Source: Fibrobacter sp. | GTDB taxonomy: Bacteria; Fibrobacterota; Fibrobacteria; Fibrobacterales; Fibrobacteraceae | NCBI GenBank assembly: GCA_017642335.1 | Contig: JAGCPF010000026.1 | Location: 1-42,840, forward strand | Direction: 5' to 3' | Length of the DNA: 42,840 bases | Shown here: one piece after another, positions 23,860-32,701 of the stretch | Layout of the letters: each line of letters opens with the position of its first letter | How positions within the stretch are numbered: position 1 is the stretch's first letter | Translations under genes and position numbers: made by a program | The notes under the pieces: model-generated | What the model was told of the DNA's origin: nothing | Seen by the model: the letters and a program-made list of their open reading frames with translations, nothing else | The model's database searches: none

Positions 23860-26634
23860 ATGAGATTGCATATCGCGAGCATTCTTAAGTTTTCGGCATT
23901 GTCCCTGCTTTTGGTGGGGACAAGCGCTTTCGCTGATGAAAAAGTCGATTGTATCGACTATGAAGGTTCCCCGAGCCCCTACTGCCTCTATTCGCGCATC
24001 GAGTCTTCGAGACGGTTCAATTTGTACACGTTGGATGAGGGCGTTACAGTCCAGAAGGATTCTCGCGGACTCCCTACCAATGCCAGGTGCAATGTCGATT
24101 TTTACGTCTATGCTCCGAAGGCGGACAATGATTCCGTCGATATTGTCCTGAAACCCGATACGGCTGTCGTCAATCTGATGATGGTCAATTCCCTGGATTC
24201 CGGTTTCCGCTGGTTCGGTGTCACGGCCTCCTATCCGGTCTTCAATGTCCCGGTCGGCACGCTGGTCGCAAAGAATGCGGAACCCCAGATTGTCGCCTAC
24301 TACAACTTTTACGCCCCGGCCATCCAGTATTGCTGGACCCCCGAATGCGATAGCGTCGTGACGAGCGCTTCCGACCTGAACATGGACGTGGGTGAATCTT
24401 CTACAATCTATGCAAGGGCCTATATCCCCGTCGGCCCCGATTCTGGCGTTACCGATTCGACGCTCGTGAAGAGCTTCTATTTCTCAACCCAGGGCGCCGG
24501 CAACAACCTGCGGTTCGAATCGCTGGCCGGCGAAAAGCTTCCTGAACGTGAAGGGCTTGGCGTCCAGATCGATTTTACTCCCGAAGACCACGGCCTTGTC
24601 GGCTTTGTCGTTGTCGCTGTGGATACGGGCCGTACCGACCCCGGCGAGGCGTTCAAGCTTTGCGGCTATCCGGAATCCTTCGACAACAACGGCAACGCCG
24701 AGTTTATCGTGAACGGAGCCTTCCCGGGTAAACTTACCATCAACGACCGCAACCTCCCGCATCTTGACAGCGCCTGCGTGTACGATACCGACGGTGACGG
24801 CATCGGCGACAAGATTGTTTCCTGGTACAGCGGAGACCGCGATTCCGTCGTGTTGACTGACTTTGCCTACAGCTGGCCTTCCGATGACGAGTTCGGGAAA
24901 TGGATGTCGTACAAGGACGACCAGGGCAAGGCGGGCAAGCTTAAATCCGAGATGGGCTTCGAGGCGCTCAACATGTCTCCTTCGGGCAACGACGCGATGG
25001 GCGCTCTGAAAGTGGCGGTCCAGTCCCAGTTCACGGGTATCGACGATACCCTGCGCACTGACCTGCTCGACCGCATCGGCGCTGTCATCCAGACGGCATC
25101 CATCCTTTATGGCGAAAAGGACAAGGATATCCTTATCGTCAAATTCAACAAGGACATCGATACGTCGTGGACCAAGGGCAAGGGCTTTGTCCTCAACGGC
25201 AAGGAGATTGCCGAGACCGCCATCGAGAAGAACGGCGACGAGTGGCGCTTCACCGTGGACACGGGTGTCGTGAAGGTGGGCGACATGATCCGCATCTCGA
25301 TTGATGGCGGAATCCAGGCTGCCGACGGCAACAAGACGGGGAAGAACCATGAAGTGCCCGTACAGAATGCTGGCGGTATCTACGCCACCAACGAGAACAA
25401 CGGCTTCTACGACCGTAACGGCGATGGCACCATGGACAGCGCATCCATCGGCTTCCTGAGCCCGCTTTCGGACGAGGACCTCAAGACGATGACGATCTCT
25501 CTGTACTGGCTTGACTCCAAGAGCGAAGTTCGCGAACTCAAGTTCAAGAACCTGGATTCCCTGCGCAAGAAAGGCGTCATTACGTTGTCCGAGGATGGGA
25601 CCATTGTCGGCTTTGACCTGAGCGACAGCAAGTACGACATCAAGAAGATGCTGACCGACATTGATTCGACGAACGCCGTGCTGAACGAGAACTACGGGTT
25701 CGCGAAGATGACTAATACGATTTCCATCGCGGGCCACAAGGATTCTACCGTGACTACGATGCTGGGCATGCATGACCGCATGTCGCCGGTGATTTCGGGA
25801 ACGTTCCTGAACCCCGAATCCTTCCAGAAGGCAACTCCGGACGTGTTTACCGTGACCTTTACCGAGCCGGTCGATACGACTGCTTTCGAACTGACCGAAC
25901 AAGACCTGGAATTCTATGTTGATGGCAGCTGGGTCCACTATAGCCTTGGGTCGCACAGCTGGTCTGATGGCGGCCGGACGCTCAAGCTGTTCCTCGAGAG
26001 CGGCGTCGACCTTTCCGAACGTATGAACCCTGCGGATTCCGTCCGGTTCAGCAACTACGAGAGAAGCTTTACCGACCTCGAGGGGAACTGCGTCCGCGAG
26101 GAAGCTCCGACGGTCATGGTCGAGGGCGATCCGCGCGTCATTGTGAAGACTACGTCGCTCGCTACGCTCGAACGCGCCGTGCTTCTGGCCGACAAGGCTG
26201 CGTTCACGGAACGTTTTGTCGAACAGGATGTCCGCATGGATTCCGAAATGAGCAAGTCGCTGGGCGTGCTCCTGGATATCGGATTCTCGACAATCATGAA
26301 GTCCGATACCGCCGGTGGTGCTGAACTCGACTTGCAGAAGATTGGCCTCCACTGGGAACTGGATGTGTTTACGAATCTGGGCGGCTACGTCGCGAATGCG
26401 TCCGGTAACATCCGTTGCGACGACAAGTCCTTTGGTGGAAACTGTTTTGAAAATGCTCGGAAACTGTACCTGCGTTGGAACATGCGTTCGGATAACGGGC
26501 GCAAGGTCGGCGTTGGCGTCTATGTCGCCAAGTTGAGGGTGAAGGTTTTTGGAGCAAGGGAATCGTTTAAAGTGGAAAGAATCTATAGCTGGGGCATCCG
26601 TGCCGGTTCGGACGGCCTCACGCTAGGTGAATGA
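23860..26634 (+). CDS. Large secreted protein with DxDGDG motifs and FlgD-like C-terminus
   Basis: This 924-residue protein has a signal peptide (MRLHIASILKFS, hydrophobic core, likely cleavage after SAFA). No named enzymatic domain is recognised. Aspartate-rich calcium-type motifs appear as YDTDGDGIGDK (about residue 305) and YDRNGDGTMDS (about 515). Many segments look like Ig-like or cadherin-like beta domains (PDVFTVTFTEPVDTTAF). The C-terminal end (CFENARKLYLRWNMRSDNGR, then VGVGVYVAKLRV) resembles the FlgD Ig-like repeat found near the end of exported proteins, and it matches the end of the next gene's product. GGAG about 8 nt before ATG 23860 is the ribosome site. A surface or extracellular role is inferred. 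Confidence 0.72.
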   Translation: MRLHIASILKFSALSLLLVGTSAFADEKVDCIDYEGSPSPYCLYSRIESSRRFNLYTLDEGVTVQKDSRGLPTNARCNVDFYVYAPKADNDSVDIVLKPDTAVVNLMMVNSLDSGFRWFGVTASYPVFNVPVGTLVAKNAEPQIVAYYNFYAPAIQYCWTPECDSVVTSASDLNMDVGESSTIYARAYIPVGPDSGVTDSTLVKSFYFSTQGAGNNLRFESLAGEKLPEREGLGVQIDFTPEDHGLVGFVVVAVDTGRTDPGEAFKLCGYPESFDNNGNAEFIVNGAFPGKLTINDRNLPHLDSACVYDTDGDGIGDKIVSWYSGDRDSVVLTDFAYSWPSDDEFGKWMSYKDDQGKAGKLKSEMGFEALNMSPSGNDAMGALKVAVQSQFTGIDDTLRTDLLDRIGAVIQTASILYGEKDKDILIVKFNKDIDTSWTKGKGFVLNGKEIAETAIEKNGDEWRFTVDTGVVKVGDMIRISIDGGIQAADGNKTGKNHEVPVQNAGGIYATNENNGFYDRNGDGTMDSASIGFLSPLSDEDLKTMTISLYWLDSKSEVRELKFKNLDSLRKKGVITLSEDGTIVGFDLSDSKYDIKKMLTDIDSTNAVLNENYGFAKMTNTISIAGHKDSTVTTMLGMHDRMSPVISGTFLNPESFQKATPDVFTVTFTEPVDTTAFELTEQDLEFYVDGSWVHYSLGSHSWSDGGRTLKLFLESGVDLSERMNPADSVRFSNYERSFTDLEGNCVREEAPTVMVEGDPRVIVKTTSLATLERAVLLADKAAFTERFVEQDVRMDSEMSKSLGVLLDIGFSTIMKSDTAGGAELDLQKIGLHWELDVFTNLGGYVANASGNIRCDDKSFGGNCFENARKLYLRWNMRSDNGRKVGVGVYVAKLRVKVFGARESFKVERIYSWGIRAGSDGLTLGE

Positions 26635-26654
26635 TTCTTTTGGAGGATAGAGCT

Positions 26655-29600
26655 ATGATGAAGATGGCAAAGTGGATTTCTATCGGGATGCTAGGTTGCG
26701 CATCCTTCGCTCTTGGCGCCGCTTCCGGTTTTAACGAACCGTCCTGCCCCACTACGGGTATTTGGATTCAGCAGGTCGGCGATATCGTCCCGCATGCGGC
26801 GACGACGGAAACGCTGTACTATACAAAGTATTCGCAGAACGACCGTGTCAAGAGTCTTGACTACTACTACGATGGCAACGGCTTTCTGCAACTGACGAAC
26901 AAGAGGGTCCTGTGTACGGAAGGTGACGGTATGCAGGGGGCCGACGGTATCGTGCACCATCCGGACGGAAGCCTGATTGTGGCTGCGCAGAAGTCTACTG
27001 TATATAAGATTAGCAAGACTGCCGGAGCGAATTCCCATAAGTGCGTCGTCGCTTCTGCCGGGACATCGGCCGGTGTGTGGCACCTGATGGTTGACCCGAA
27101 CCACAAGTACGTGTGGGCTGCCGGTATTCCGGGACATCTGCACAGGATCTTGATTACCGACAGCATCCAGAACCATTTTGATTCCCGTGGTTACCAGGTG
27201 AAATTGGAAAAGACCTCGGGCGACCGCGTCTTCCACGATTCCTTGGCAACGTTGATTTGGGACAAGGAAGGAAATGCCTTCTTCACCTATTCTAACTATT
27301 ATGGCGGTGGTTGCGAACGTTATTCTGACTCTCAGACTTCCGGCGTAGGCTATGACTTCCGTGACTGTAAAGCGGACGAAAAGAAGAAGGAAGCGGCAAA
27401 AGCGTATTTCGGATATATTTCCGATACGACCAAGGTCTTGGTGAATACCCAGAAACTGGCGGATTCCCTCCGTGCTCCCCGCGGCGAATATGCCATTACC
27501 AAGATGAAGGTGAAGATCTTGATTGACTCCCTCGAAGGTGCGCATGGCGGTACCTATGACCCGTATTCCAATACGATATTCGTCTTTGGCGGTGCGAGGA
27601 TTGTCCAGATCAAGCCCCAGAAGAAAAACGGGACGATGACGGCTTCCGTTGTGGGTGTCATCGATATGCACGACTACTTCTTTAGCGATTCCTATTCGAC
27701 TTTGACGGAACCCAGAACGGACGACCACGTGGGCTGGCGCCTGGACCAGGGAACGGTGGATGGCCACGGCCATCTGTTTGTGGCTTCCAATACCGGTCAC
27801 ATGGTGTTTGTCGACTATACGTCTAACCCCCAGAAATACATTACGGACAACGTTCTGGTTCATGTGCAGTGGATTGACAACTGGCTCGATGACCTTGCTC
27901 CGCTCGATGTCACCGAGGAAATCCGTTCCAGTGCGAACCAGGGACAGGACGAACTGTCCAGCAGTTCCATGGGCATCAGCTCCAGCAGGCAGGAATATAG
28001 CTCAAGTTCCAAGCCGAAATCCAGCAGCTCGAGCAAGAAGGTTTCCAGTAGCTCCAAGGGCAATAGTTCTTCTAGCGGCGGCAACGGTGGCGGCAATTCC
28101 AGCAGTTCCAAGGGCGATGGCTCCTCTTGCAGCGGCAATGGCGGCAACGGCGGTTCCAGCAGTTCCGGCGGTAACGGTGGAAGCAACTCCAGTTCCGGCG
28201 GTAATGGTGGCAACAACTCTAGTTCCGGCGGAAATGGCGGCAACAACTCCAGCTCCGGTGGCAATGGTGGCAACAACTCCAGTTCCGGTGGTAACGGCGG
28301 AAATGGCGGCTCTAGTGGCAGGGACGGCGACGGTGACGACTTCCCGGATGAATCCAGCTCCAGCCGCAAGGACGGCAGCGGGGATGACTTCCCGGACGGT
28401 TCCAGCTCCAGCCGCGTGTATGTGGGCTTTGATGACTACGAGGACGAAAAGGGTACCCTTGACTTCTATCCCTCGAACGACAACTACGAAGATGGCGACA
28501 GCCTCGTAGGCAATGTTGGCGTGCTGCTTCCTGTGGATTCCGTTGAGGGAACTCCGGGTACGGTCAAGGTGGGCGAAAACGTCTACATGAAGGAAAATAA
28601 CCCGGTGACCAAGATGGACCTGCGCTACGGCAGCGGGCTTGATTCCGCACAGGTTGGCCAGGTGGTAGCGATTGTCCTCGATTCCGCGAAGATCAAGAAG
28701 ATTTTCGGCGAATCCGTCTCGTCTCTCACGATCGTTCCTAGAGGCGATGTCGAACTGATCAACCCGGAAGACGCAACCCGTCCGGACTCCATCGTTTACA
28801 ATGCGGATGGCTCCGTGGTTATTTGGGTGACTGCCGATACCATCGTCGATCAGGGAAGCATCTATGTGGTGGGTAACGGCAAGGTGGCCATTATCGACAA
28901 TATCAACTTCTACGATCCGATTCCGGATGCCCGCATTGGGTTTGTCAAGGATACCGATGGCGACAAGCTTCTGGACTTCCAGGAAATCTTGCTCAAGGAC
29001 ACTCTCCCGGCAAGCATCGTCGTGAAGTCGATTGAAGACGTAATCAATGGCAAGACAATCAAGGTGAATAACGTCATAGAGGTGAATGCATCACGTGACC
29101 GATTGATCATGGACGTGTCCGACCTGAACTTCCCGGAAAACTTCCCTGAAGACGCCTATGCGATCATCACCTACGAGACCGAGAACGGAACGTGCTACAC
29201 CCGTCAGGTGCAGCTCCTCGAGGTGGGCAACAACGTCATCCATTCCGCTTACGCTATCCGCGACAAGTCGGGCAAGGACTCGCTGTTCATCAAGTTCAAT
29301 ATCGACCTTATCCCGGCGGATATTGCGAACCCCGATATGCTTATCATGATGAAGCAGGAACTCGATCGTCACGGCTTTAACCTGGACGACATTTCCAACG
29401 CCTACATGCCCAGCCGCAACATGGTTGTGCTGGTGGGCAAGAATCTGGGCCTGTCTGGCGACGACAAGGACAGCATCTCGCTCTATCCGAACGTCACCTT
29501 CCATAACCTGCAGTACATCACGTCCGACGAATACGAGCGCGAGGTCCCCGTGAAGGTGGTTGACCGTGTGCCTTCCGTGAAGAACGTGGAATACAGGGAT

Positions 29601-30788
29601 ACGGACGGCGACGGCGTTCTGGACCAGATTGTCACGAACTTCACGAAGAACGTGACGAGCGAAGACCTGGAAATGTTGCACATGTCCTATCCGTGGTACA
29701 GTTTCCGCGGTATGCTGATCCAGCTGATGGCCAGTCCTGAAGAACTGAGCCTGGATCCGAACGATTCGACGAGAGTGGTCTGGAACGTGCGCAGCAGTAC
29801 GCAACTGACTACCGGCGTGACGAGCATCAGCGACGACCTGCCGCCTGCGACCATCTACACTTACTACGATGTGCTGGGCGAGACGTTTGTCAATGAAGAG
29901 AATGCTGTCATTATCGACAAGATGCCGCCGGTCATTGTGGGTGCCGTGCTCAATTACGGCTCGAAGGTGGACTCCCTGGCTGTCACGTTCTCCGAAGTGG
30001 TGCAGTATCAGGATCTGGAAGGCCGCGACTACTTCCGCTATATCCACGGCAAGGATGTTATCGACCTCCTGCCGACCAACATCCTGTGGTCCAGCGACGG
30101 TCGTGTCGCGACTCTGGTCCTCGACGGAAGCATCGCGACGATCCTGCCTGGCGACTCCCTCATGGTGGTTCGTGGCGAGAAGGACGATATCAAGGATAAC
30201 TACGGCAACGTAGCCGGCGAAAAGCCGTCGCCGGTCGTCATCGCGGGCCTGCTGAACCATTTGGTGGAATCTACCAAGATGGGCCACTTCGATGATGCGG
30301 ACGATATGTACCGCACGCTGAGCTCTGTGAACTTGCGCTACGTGCCGAGCACAACGACCAAGGAAGACCTCGAGAAAGAAGGTTCCCTCGGACAGTTGGT
30401 GCAGTTGGGTGAGCGGTTTGTGCCGCAACTTGTCGACCGTGCGCAGATATCGGCCGACGGTACGGTTGACCCGTCTGTACTCGATTCCCTGAAGCCCGAG
30501 AACATCTTCATCACCTTCGTGGTGAACTACTACGATCACCTTGGCCAGTACGTGAACGATACTTCTATCACCGTGCAGTGCAATAGCTGGAAGTTCGGCG
30601 GCAACTGCTTGGATACGGACAAGAAGGTCTTCGTGAACTGGAACTTCAAGGACCACAACGGCCGCTTCGTCGGTACGGGCGTCTATATGGTCCAGTTCAA
30701 GATGGTCGTGAAGTATGAGAAGAAGAAGATCGAAGAAGAGGTCAAGGACAAGTGGGGCGTACGCCGCAGCAAGAAGCGCAAAAAATAA
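26655..30788 (+). CDS. Giant secreted protein: propeller-like N-terminus, Ser/Gly linker, FlgD-like C-terminus
   Basis: This 1377-residue protein starts at ATG 26655, 8 nt after GGAGG and 20 nt after the previous stop. A signal peptide (MMKMAKWISIGMLGCASFA) is followed by about 400 residues with propeller-like blades (GADGIVHHPDGSLIVAAQKS, TYDPYSNTIFVFGG). A low-complexity Ser/Gly/Asn linker spans about residues 430-590, with a tandem SSSGGNGGNN unit. The remaining 790 residues carry beta domains and DxDGD motifs (KDTDGDKLLD, YRDTDGDGVLDQ). The end (VFVNWNFKDHNGR, VGTGVYMVQFKM) matches the neighbour's C-terminus, so the two are partial paralogues. Poly-Ser linkers are common in Fibrobacter exported proteins. 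Its role is unknown; adhesion or substrate binding is possible. Confidence 0.75.
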   Translation: MMKMAKWISIGMLGCASFALGAASGFNEPSCPTTGIWIQQVGDIVPHAATTETLYYTKYSQNDRVKSLDYYYDGNGFLQLTNKRVLCTEGDGMQGADGIVHHPDGSLIVAAQKSTVYKISKTAGANSHKCVVASAGTSAGVWHLMVDPNHKYVWAAGIPGHLHRILITDSIQNHFDSRGYQVKLEKTSGDRVFHDSLATLIWDKEGNAFFTYSNYYGGGCERYSDSQTSGVGYDFRDCKADEKKKEAAKAYFGYISDTTKVLVNTQKLADSLRAPRGEYAITKMKVKILIDSLEGAHGGTYDPYSNTIFVFGGARIVQIKPQKKNGTMTASVVGVIDMHDYFFSDSYSTLTEPRTDDHVGWRLDQGTVDGHGHLFVASNTGHMVFVDYTSNPQKYITDNVLVHVQWIDNWLDDLAPLDVTEEIRSSANQGQDELSSSSMGISSSRQEYSSSSKPKSSSSSKKVSSSSKGNSSSSGGNGGGNSSSSKGDGSSCSGNGGNGGSSSSGGNGGSNSSSGGNGGNNSSSGGNGGNNSSSGGNGGNNSSSGGNGGNGGSSGRDGDGDDFPDESSSSRKDGSGDDFPDGSSSSRVYVGFDDYEDEKGTLDFYPSNDNYEDGDSLVGNVGVLLPVDSVEGTPGTVKVGENVYMKENNPVTKMDLRYGSGLDSAQVGQVVAIVLDSAKIKKIFGESVSSLTIVPRGDVELINPEDATRPDSIVYNADGSVVIWVTADTIVDQGSIYVVGNGKVAIIDNINFYDPIPDARIGFVKDTDGDKLLDFQEILLKDTLPASIVVKSIEDVINGKTIKVNNVIEVNASRDRLIMDVSDLNFPENFPEDAYAIITYETENGTCYTRQVQLLEVGNNVIHSAYAIRDKSGKDSLFIKFNIDLIPADIANPDMLIMMKQELDRHGFNLDDISNAYMPSRNMVVLVGKNLGLSGDDKDSISLYPNVTFHNLQYITSDEYEREVPVKVVDRVPSVKNVEYRDTDGDGVLDQIVTNFTKNVTSEDLEMLHMSYPWYSFRGMLIQLMASPEELSLDPNDSTRVVWNVRSSTQLTTGVTSISDDLPPATIYTYYDVLGETFVNEENAVIIDKMPPVIVGAVLNYGSKVDSLAVTFSEVVQYQDLEGRDYFRYIHGKDVIDLLPTNILWSSDGRVATLVLDGSIATILPGDSLMVVRGEKDDIKDNYGNVAGEKPSPVVIAGLLNHLVESTKMGHFDDADDMYRTLSSVNLRYVPSTTTKEDLEKEGSLGQLVQLGERFVPQLVDRAQISADGTVDPSVLDSLKPENIFITFVVNYYDHLGQYVNDTSITVQCNSWKFGGNCLDTDKKVFVNWNFKDHNGRFVGTGVYMVQFKMVVKYEKKKIEEEVKDKWGVRRSKKRKK
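28147..28313 (+). repeat. 30-bp coding tandem repeat (SSSGGNGGNN units)
   Basis: About four to five tandem 30-bp units encode SSSGGNGGNN in the linker of the giant secreted protein. Units differ mainly at synonymous positions (GGC/GGT, TCC/TCT/AGC), so the amino-acid pattern looks conserved more strictly than the DNA. Confidence 0.8.
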
Positions 30789-30814
30789 GCAGCCTGCTGT
30801 ACGCTAGTTGACGA

Positions 30815-30851
30815 AAAGGTTGTCCCGAGCTCCGGCCGGGACGCCTTTTTT
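30815..30851 (+). terminator. Terminator after the giant secreted protein gene
   Basis: AAGG..GTCCCG pairs with CGGGAC.CCTT around a 9-nt loop, followed by a run of T. Confidence 0.75.
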
Positions 30852-30857
30852 ATATCC

Positions 30858-30903
30858 CAGGCCTCGCACCTTGGAGCTTCGTGCCTGGAACCTCGCTCCT
30901 TGA
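30858..30903. repeat. Dispersed CCTCG-rich repeat, copy B
   Basis: This intergenic mosaic shares CCTCGCACCTTG (30862-30873) with copy A in the PHP gene. It also shares GAACCTCGCTC (30888-30898) with copy C before the rRNA operon. It fills the gap between a terminator and the end of the DUF1007 gene. Confidence 0.55.
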
Positions 30904-30905
30904 GT

Positions 30906-31496
30906 CTATTTCTTGAAACGCAGATACAGTCCCTGGATCTCACTTCGGAAGGCGCGGAACAGCGTGAGTCCCTTGAGGTTGTCGGCGAAAAAGTCTACGT
31001 CCAGTTCGTCGGGCGCCGTGACGTCTGCTTCTTCCATGTCAGCCCTTATCTGGATGTAGTTTGTCGGGTCGCTGACCGCGAGGGTAATCATCGTGTAGTC
31101 CTGTTTTGCGGGGACCGAGAATGCGACAGTGAAGTCTAGCGTGAGCTTGCCGTTCTTCATTGTGGCCTTGAAGTTCCTTATCTCGCGTGCCGGCAGAAAT
31201 TCTGTCCCGACCACCACGTAGTTGTAGTAGTTGCTTGTGGCTAAGGGGCCCAGCACGGCGTCCTTGATTTGAGGGGCTTCCTTTTCCGATATTTTGCCGT
31301 CGCCGTCGGCGTCGGCGGAGGCGAGCATCGCTGCGCTGTACATCTCGTCGAATGTCCAGAGGTTCCGCAACCCGGTAAATCCCGATTGGTCGAATACCGC
31401 GATGATTGTCGCATCGACGAACACGTGCGGGTGCGCTACGGCCATGGCCACAAGGCTGGCCGTGAGCAGCATGGCGGATTTTAGTGTTCTGCGCAA
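30906..31496 (-). CDS. DUF1007-family periplasmic protein
   Basis: This 196-residue exported protein belongs to DUF1007, often linked to metal (nickel, cobalt or zinc) uptake. After a signal peptide it begins with AVAHPHVFVDATIIAVFD, the family hallmark with a potential metal-binding His pair, followed by LRNLWTFDEMYS. An EF-hand-like DADGDGKIS lies near residue 70. The start is TTG 31496 (GAGG 5 nt upstream), which gives a proper basic signal-peptide head (RRTLKSA). ATG 31472 is the alternative and would remove it. No permease gene lies beside it, although such genes often accompany this family. The metal role is inferred from the family only. Confidence 0.8.
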   Translation of the reverse strand: MRRTLKSAMLLTASLVAMAVAHPHVFVDATIIAVFDQSGFTGLRNLWTFDEMYSAAMLASADADGDGKISEKEAPQIKDAVLGPLATSNYYNYVVVGTEFLPAREIRNFKATMKNGKLTLDFTVAFSVPAKQDYTMITLAVSDPTNYIQIRADMEEADVTAPDELDVDFFADNLKGLTLFRAFRSEIQGLYLRFKK

Positions 31497-31513
31497 GTTT
31501 GCCTCGTCGGTTC

Positions 31514-31543
31514 AAAAAAAGGTGGGGCCCGAAGGGCTCCACC
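31514..31543 (-). terminator. Terminator after the sigma factor gene
   Basis: GGTGGAGCCC pairs with GGGCCCCACC (one G-T pair) around TTC on the minus strand and is followed by TTTTTTT. Confidence 0.9.
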
Positions 31544-31581
31544 GGAAATATATAAAACAGCGGTTATAAAGCTGAGGCTCG

Positions 31582-32394
31582 CTATTTATTAATCGCAGCG
31601 AGGAAGGCGTCCTTCTTTTCTTGGAGGAAGTCCTTGCTGTTGTACTTGCGGATGCGGCGCAGGGCCTGGTCACGCAGCTGGCGGACACGTTCGTGGGAGA
31701 TGTTCATGGATTCGCCCACTTCGCGGAGTGTCTGCGGGGCTTCCTGGTTGATGCCGAAGATGCCCGTGATGACCTTCGCTTCGCGCTCGGGGAGCTGTTC
31801 CATGAGGTCCTTGGCCAGGGCCTCGACGCTCTGGATTTCGGAGTCGGCTTCCGGGTTGGACGCTGCGCTGTCCGGGAGGACTTCGGCGTAGGTCGCCTTG
31901 GAGTCGGCCTTGAGCGGGCTGTCGAAGGAGACACCGCGCTGCCCGATCTGGATGAGCTCGCGGATTTCTTCGTTGATTTCCTTGCCGCGGGACTGTTCGT
32001 GCAAAGCCTTGCGCACGCGGAGGTGCTGGTTCGCCGGCAGGCGGATGAGGTTGCCCTGCTCGTTGATGGCGCGGGTGATGTAAGCCTTGATCCACCAGAC
32101 GCCGTAGCTGATGAACTTGAGACCGCGGGTGTGTTCGAAAGATTCGATGGCGCGCACGAGACCCATGGCTCCTTCGCTCACCAGGTCCGGCAGCGGAATG
32201 GGACATCCACGGTACTGGATGGCCACTTTGAGCACGAAGCGCATGTTTGCGGAAATCAGCCTCTTGCGGGCAATCTTGTCGCCTTCCTTAGCTCTCTGGA
32301 ACAGGATCTGCTCTTCTTCTCTGGAAAGAGGTGCGGTGCGACGAATATCTTCAAGGTAACGTTTAAGTGTGGTATCGGTAGAGTCAATATGCAT
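31582..32394 (-). CDS. Compact sigma-70 family RNA polymerase sigma factor
   Basis: This sigma factor of about 270 residues lacks region 1.1 and has the conserved regions 1.2 to 4. Region 1.2 is LKRYLEDIRRTAPLSREEE. Regions 2.1-2.4 run from LISANMRFVLKVAIQYRG to LKFISYGVWWIKAYITRAI. The region 4.2 helix-turn-helix is TLREVGESMNISHERVRQLR. The -10 and -35 reading parts therefore resemble RpoD-type proteins, as in group 1 or 2 factors. The start is uncertain. ATG 32394 has AAGGA about 10 nt upstream. ATG 32424 would add ten residues (MDIIAKDFFA) but has no ribosome site, and those bases contain a TATTAT that could be the promoter. A strong terminator follows. Confidence 0.88.
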   Translation of the reverse strand: MHIDSTDTTLKRYLEDIRRTAPLSREEEQILFQRAKEGDKIARKRLISANMRFVLKVAIQYRGCPIPLPDLVSEGAMGLVRAIESFEHTRGLKFISYGVWWIKAYITRAINEQGNLIRLPANQHLRVRKALHEQSRGKEINEEIRELIQIGQRGVSFDSPLKADSKATYAEVLPDSAASNPEADSEIQSVEALAKDLMEQLPEREAKVITGIFGINQEAPQTLREVGESMNISHERVRQLRDQALRRIRKYNSKDFLQEKKDAFLAAINK

Positions 32395-32701
32395 TGCAAA
32401 AAAATCCTTAGCTATAATATCCATTATTTTCTAAGCAAGTAACGTGCCAATCGTGTAAATTTTTCCAAAGAAAGTTTACAAAAAGGTTATTTCCCCCCTT
32501 ATTAGCCCGTTTGGACGTATCTAGACCCATACAAAATGGAAAAAAAGTCTACGTTTGTCATTAAAACGTTACAATGTAGTAAAAATTATACAAAAATCAA
32601 GGGGCGCGGCAGTGTTGTGGCCGTGCAAGCATGTGTGGAGAAAGGCTATTTTACACGGATGGTGCACGGAATCTTACATTTATTCGTATATTTTGCGCGT
32701 T
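32395..32701. other. Divergent intergenic region between sigma factor and methyltransferase genes
   Basis: This gap of about 300 nt shows no convincing gene. Minus-strand TATTAT just upstream of ATG 32394 may be the sigma gene's -10. On the plus strand TATATT (32687-32692) lies 9 nt before ATG 32702. A weak inverted repeat TGTAAA/TTTACA occurs around 32453-32482. Open frame toward the methyltransferase is present but its composition is non-coding. Confidence 0.5.

Noticed and set aside
24484..26352. 622-residue open frame antisense to the first giant secreted protein, and a similar one at 29091-30656
   Set aside because: Both are opposite to frames with signal peptides, ribosome sites and repeated motifs; they carry no motifs themselves.
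28147..28313. CRISPR-like array
   Set aside because: The 30-bp units are contiguous, have no spacers, stay in frame and encode SSSGGNGGNN inside a large gene.
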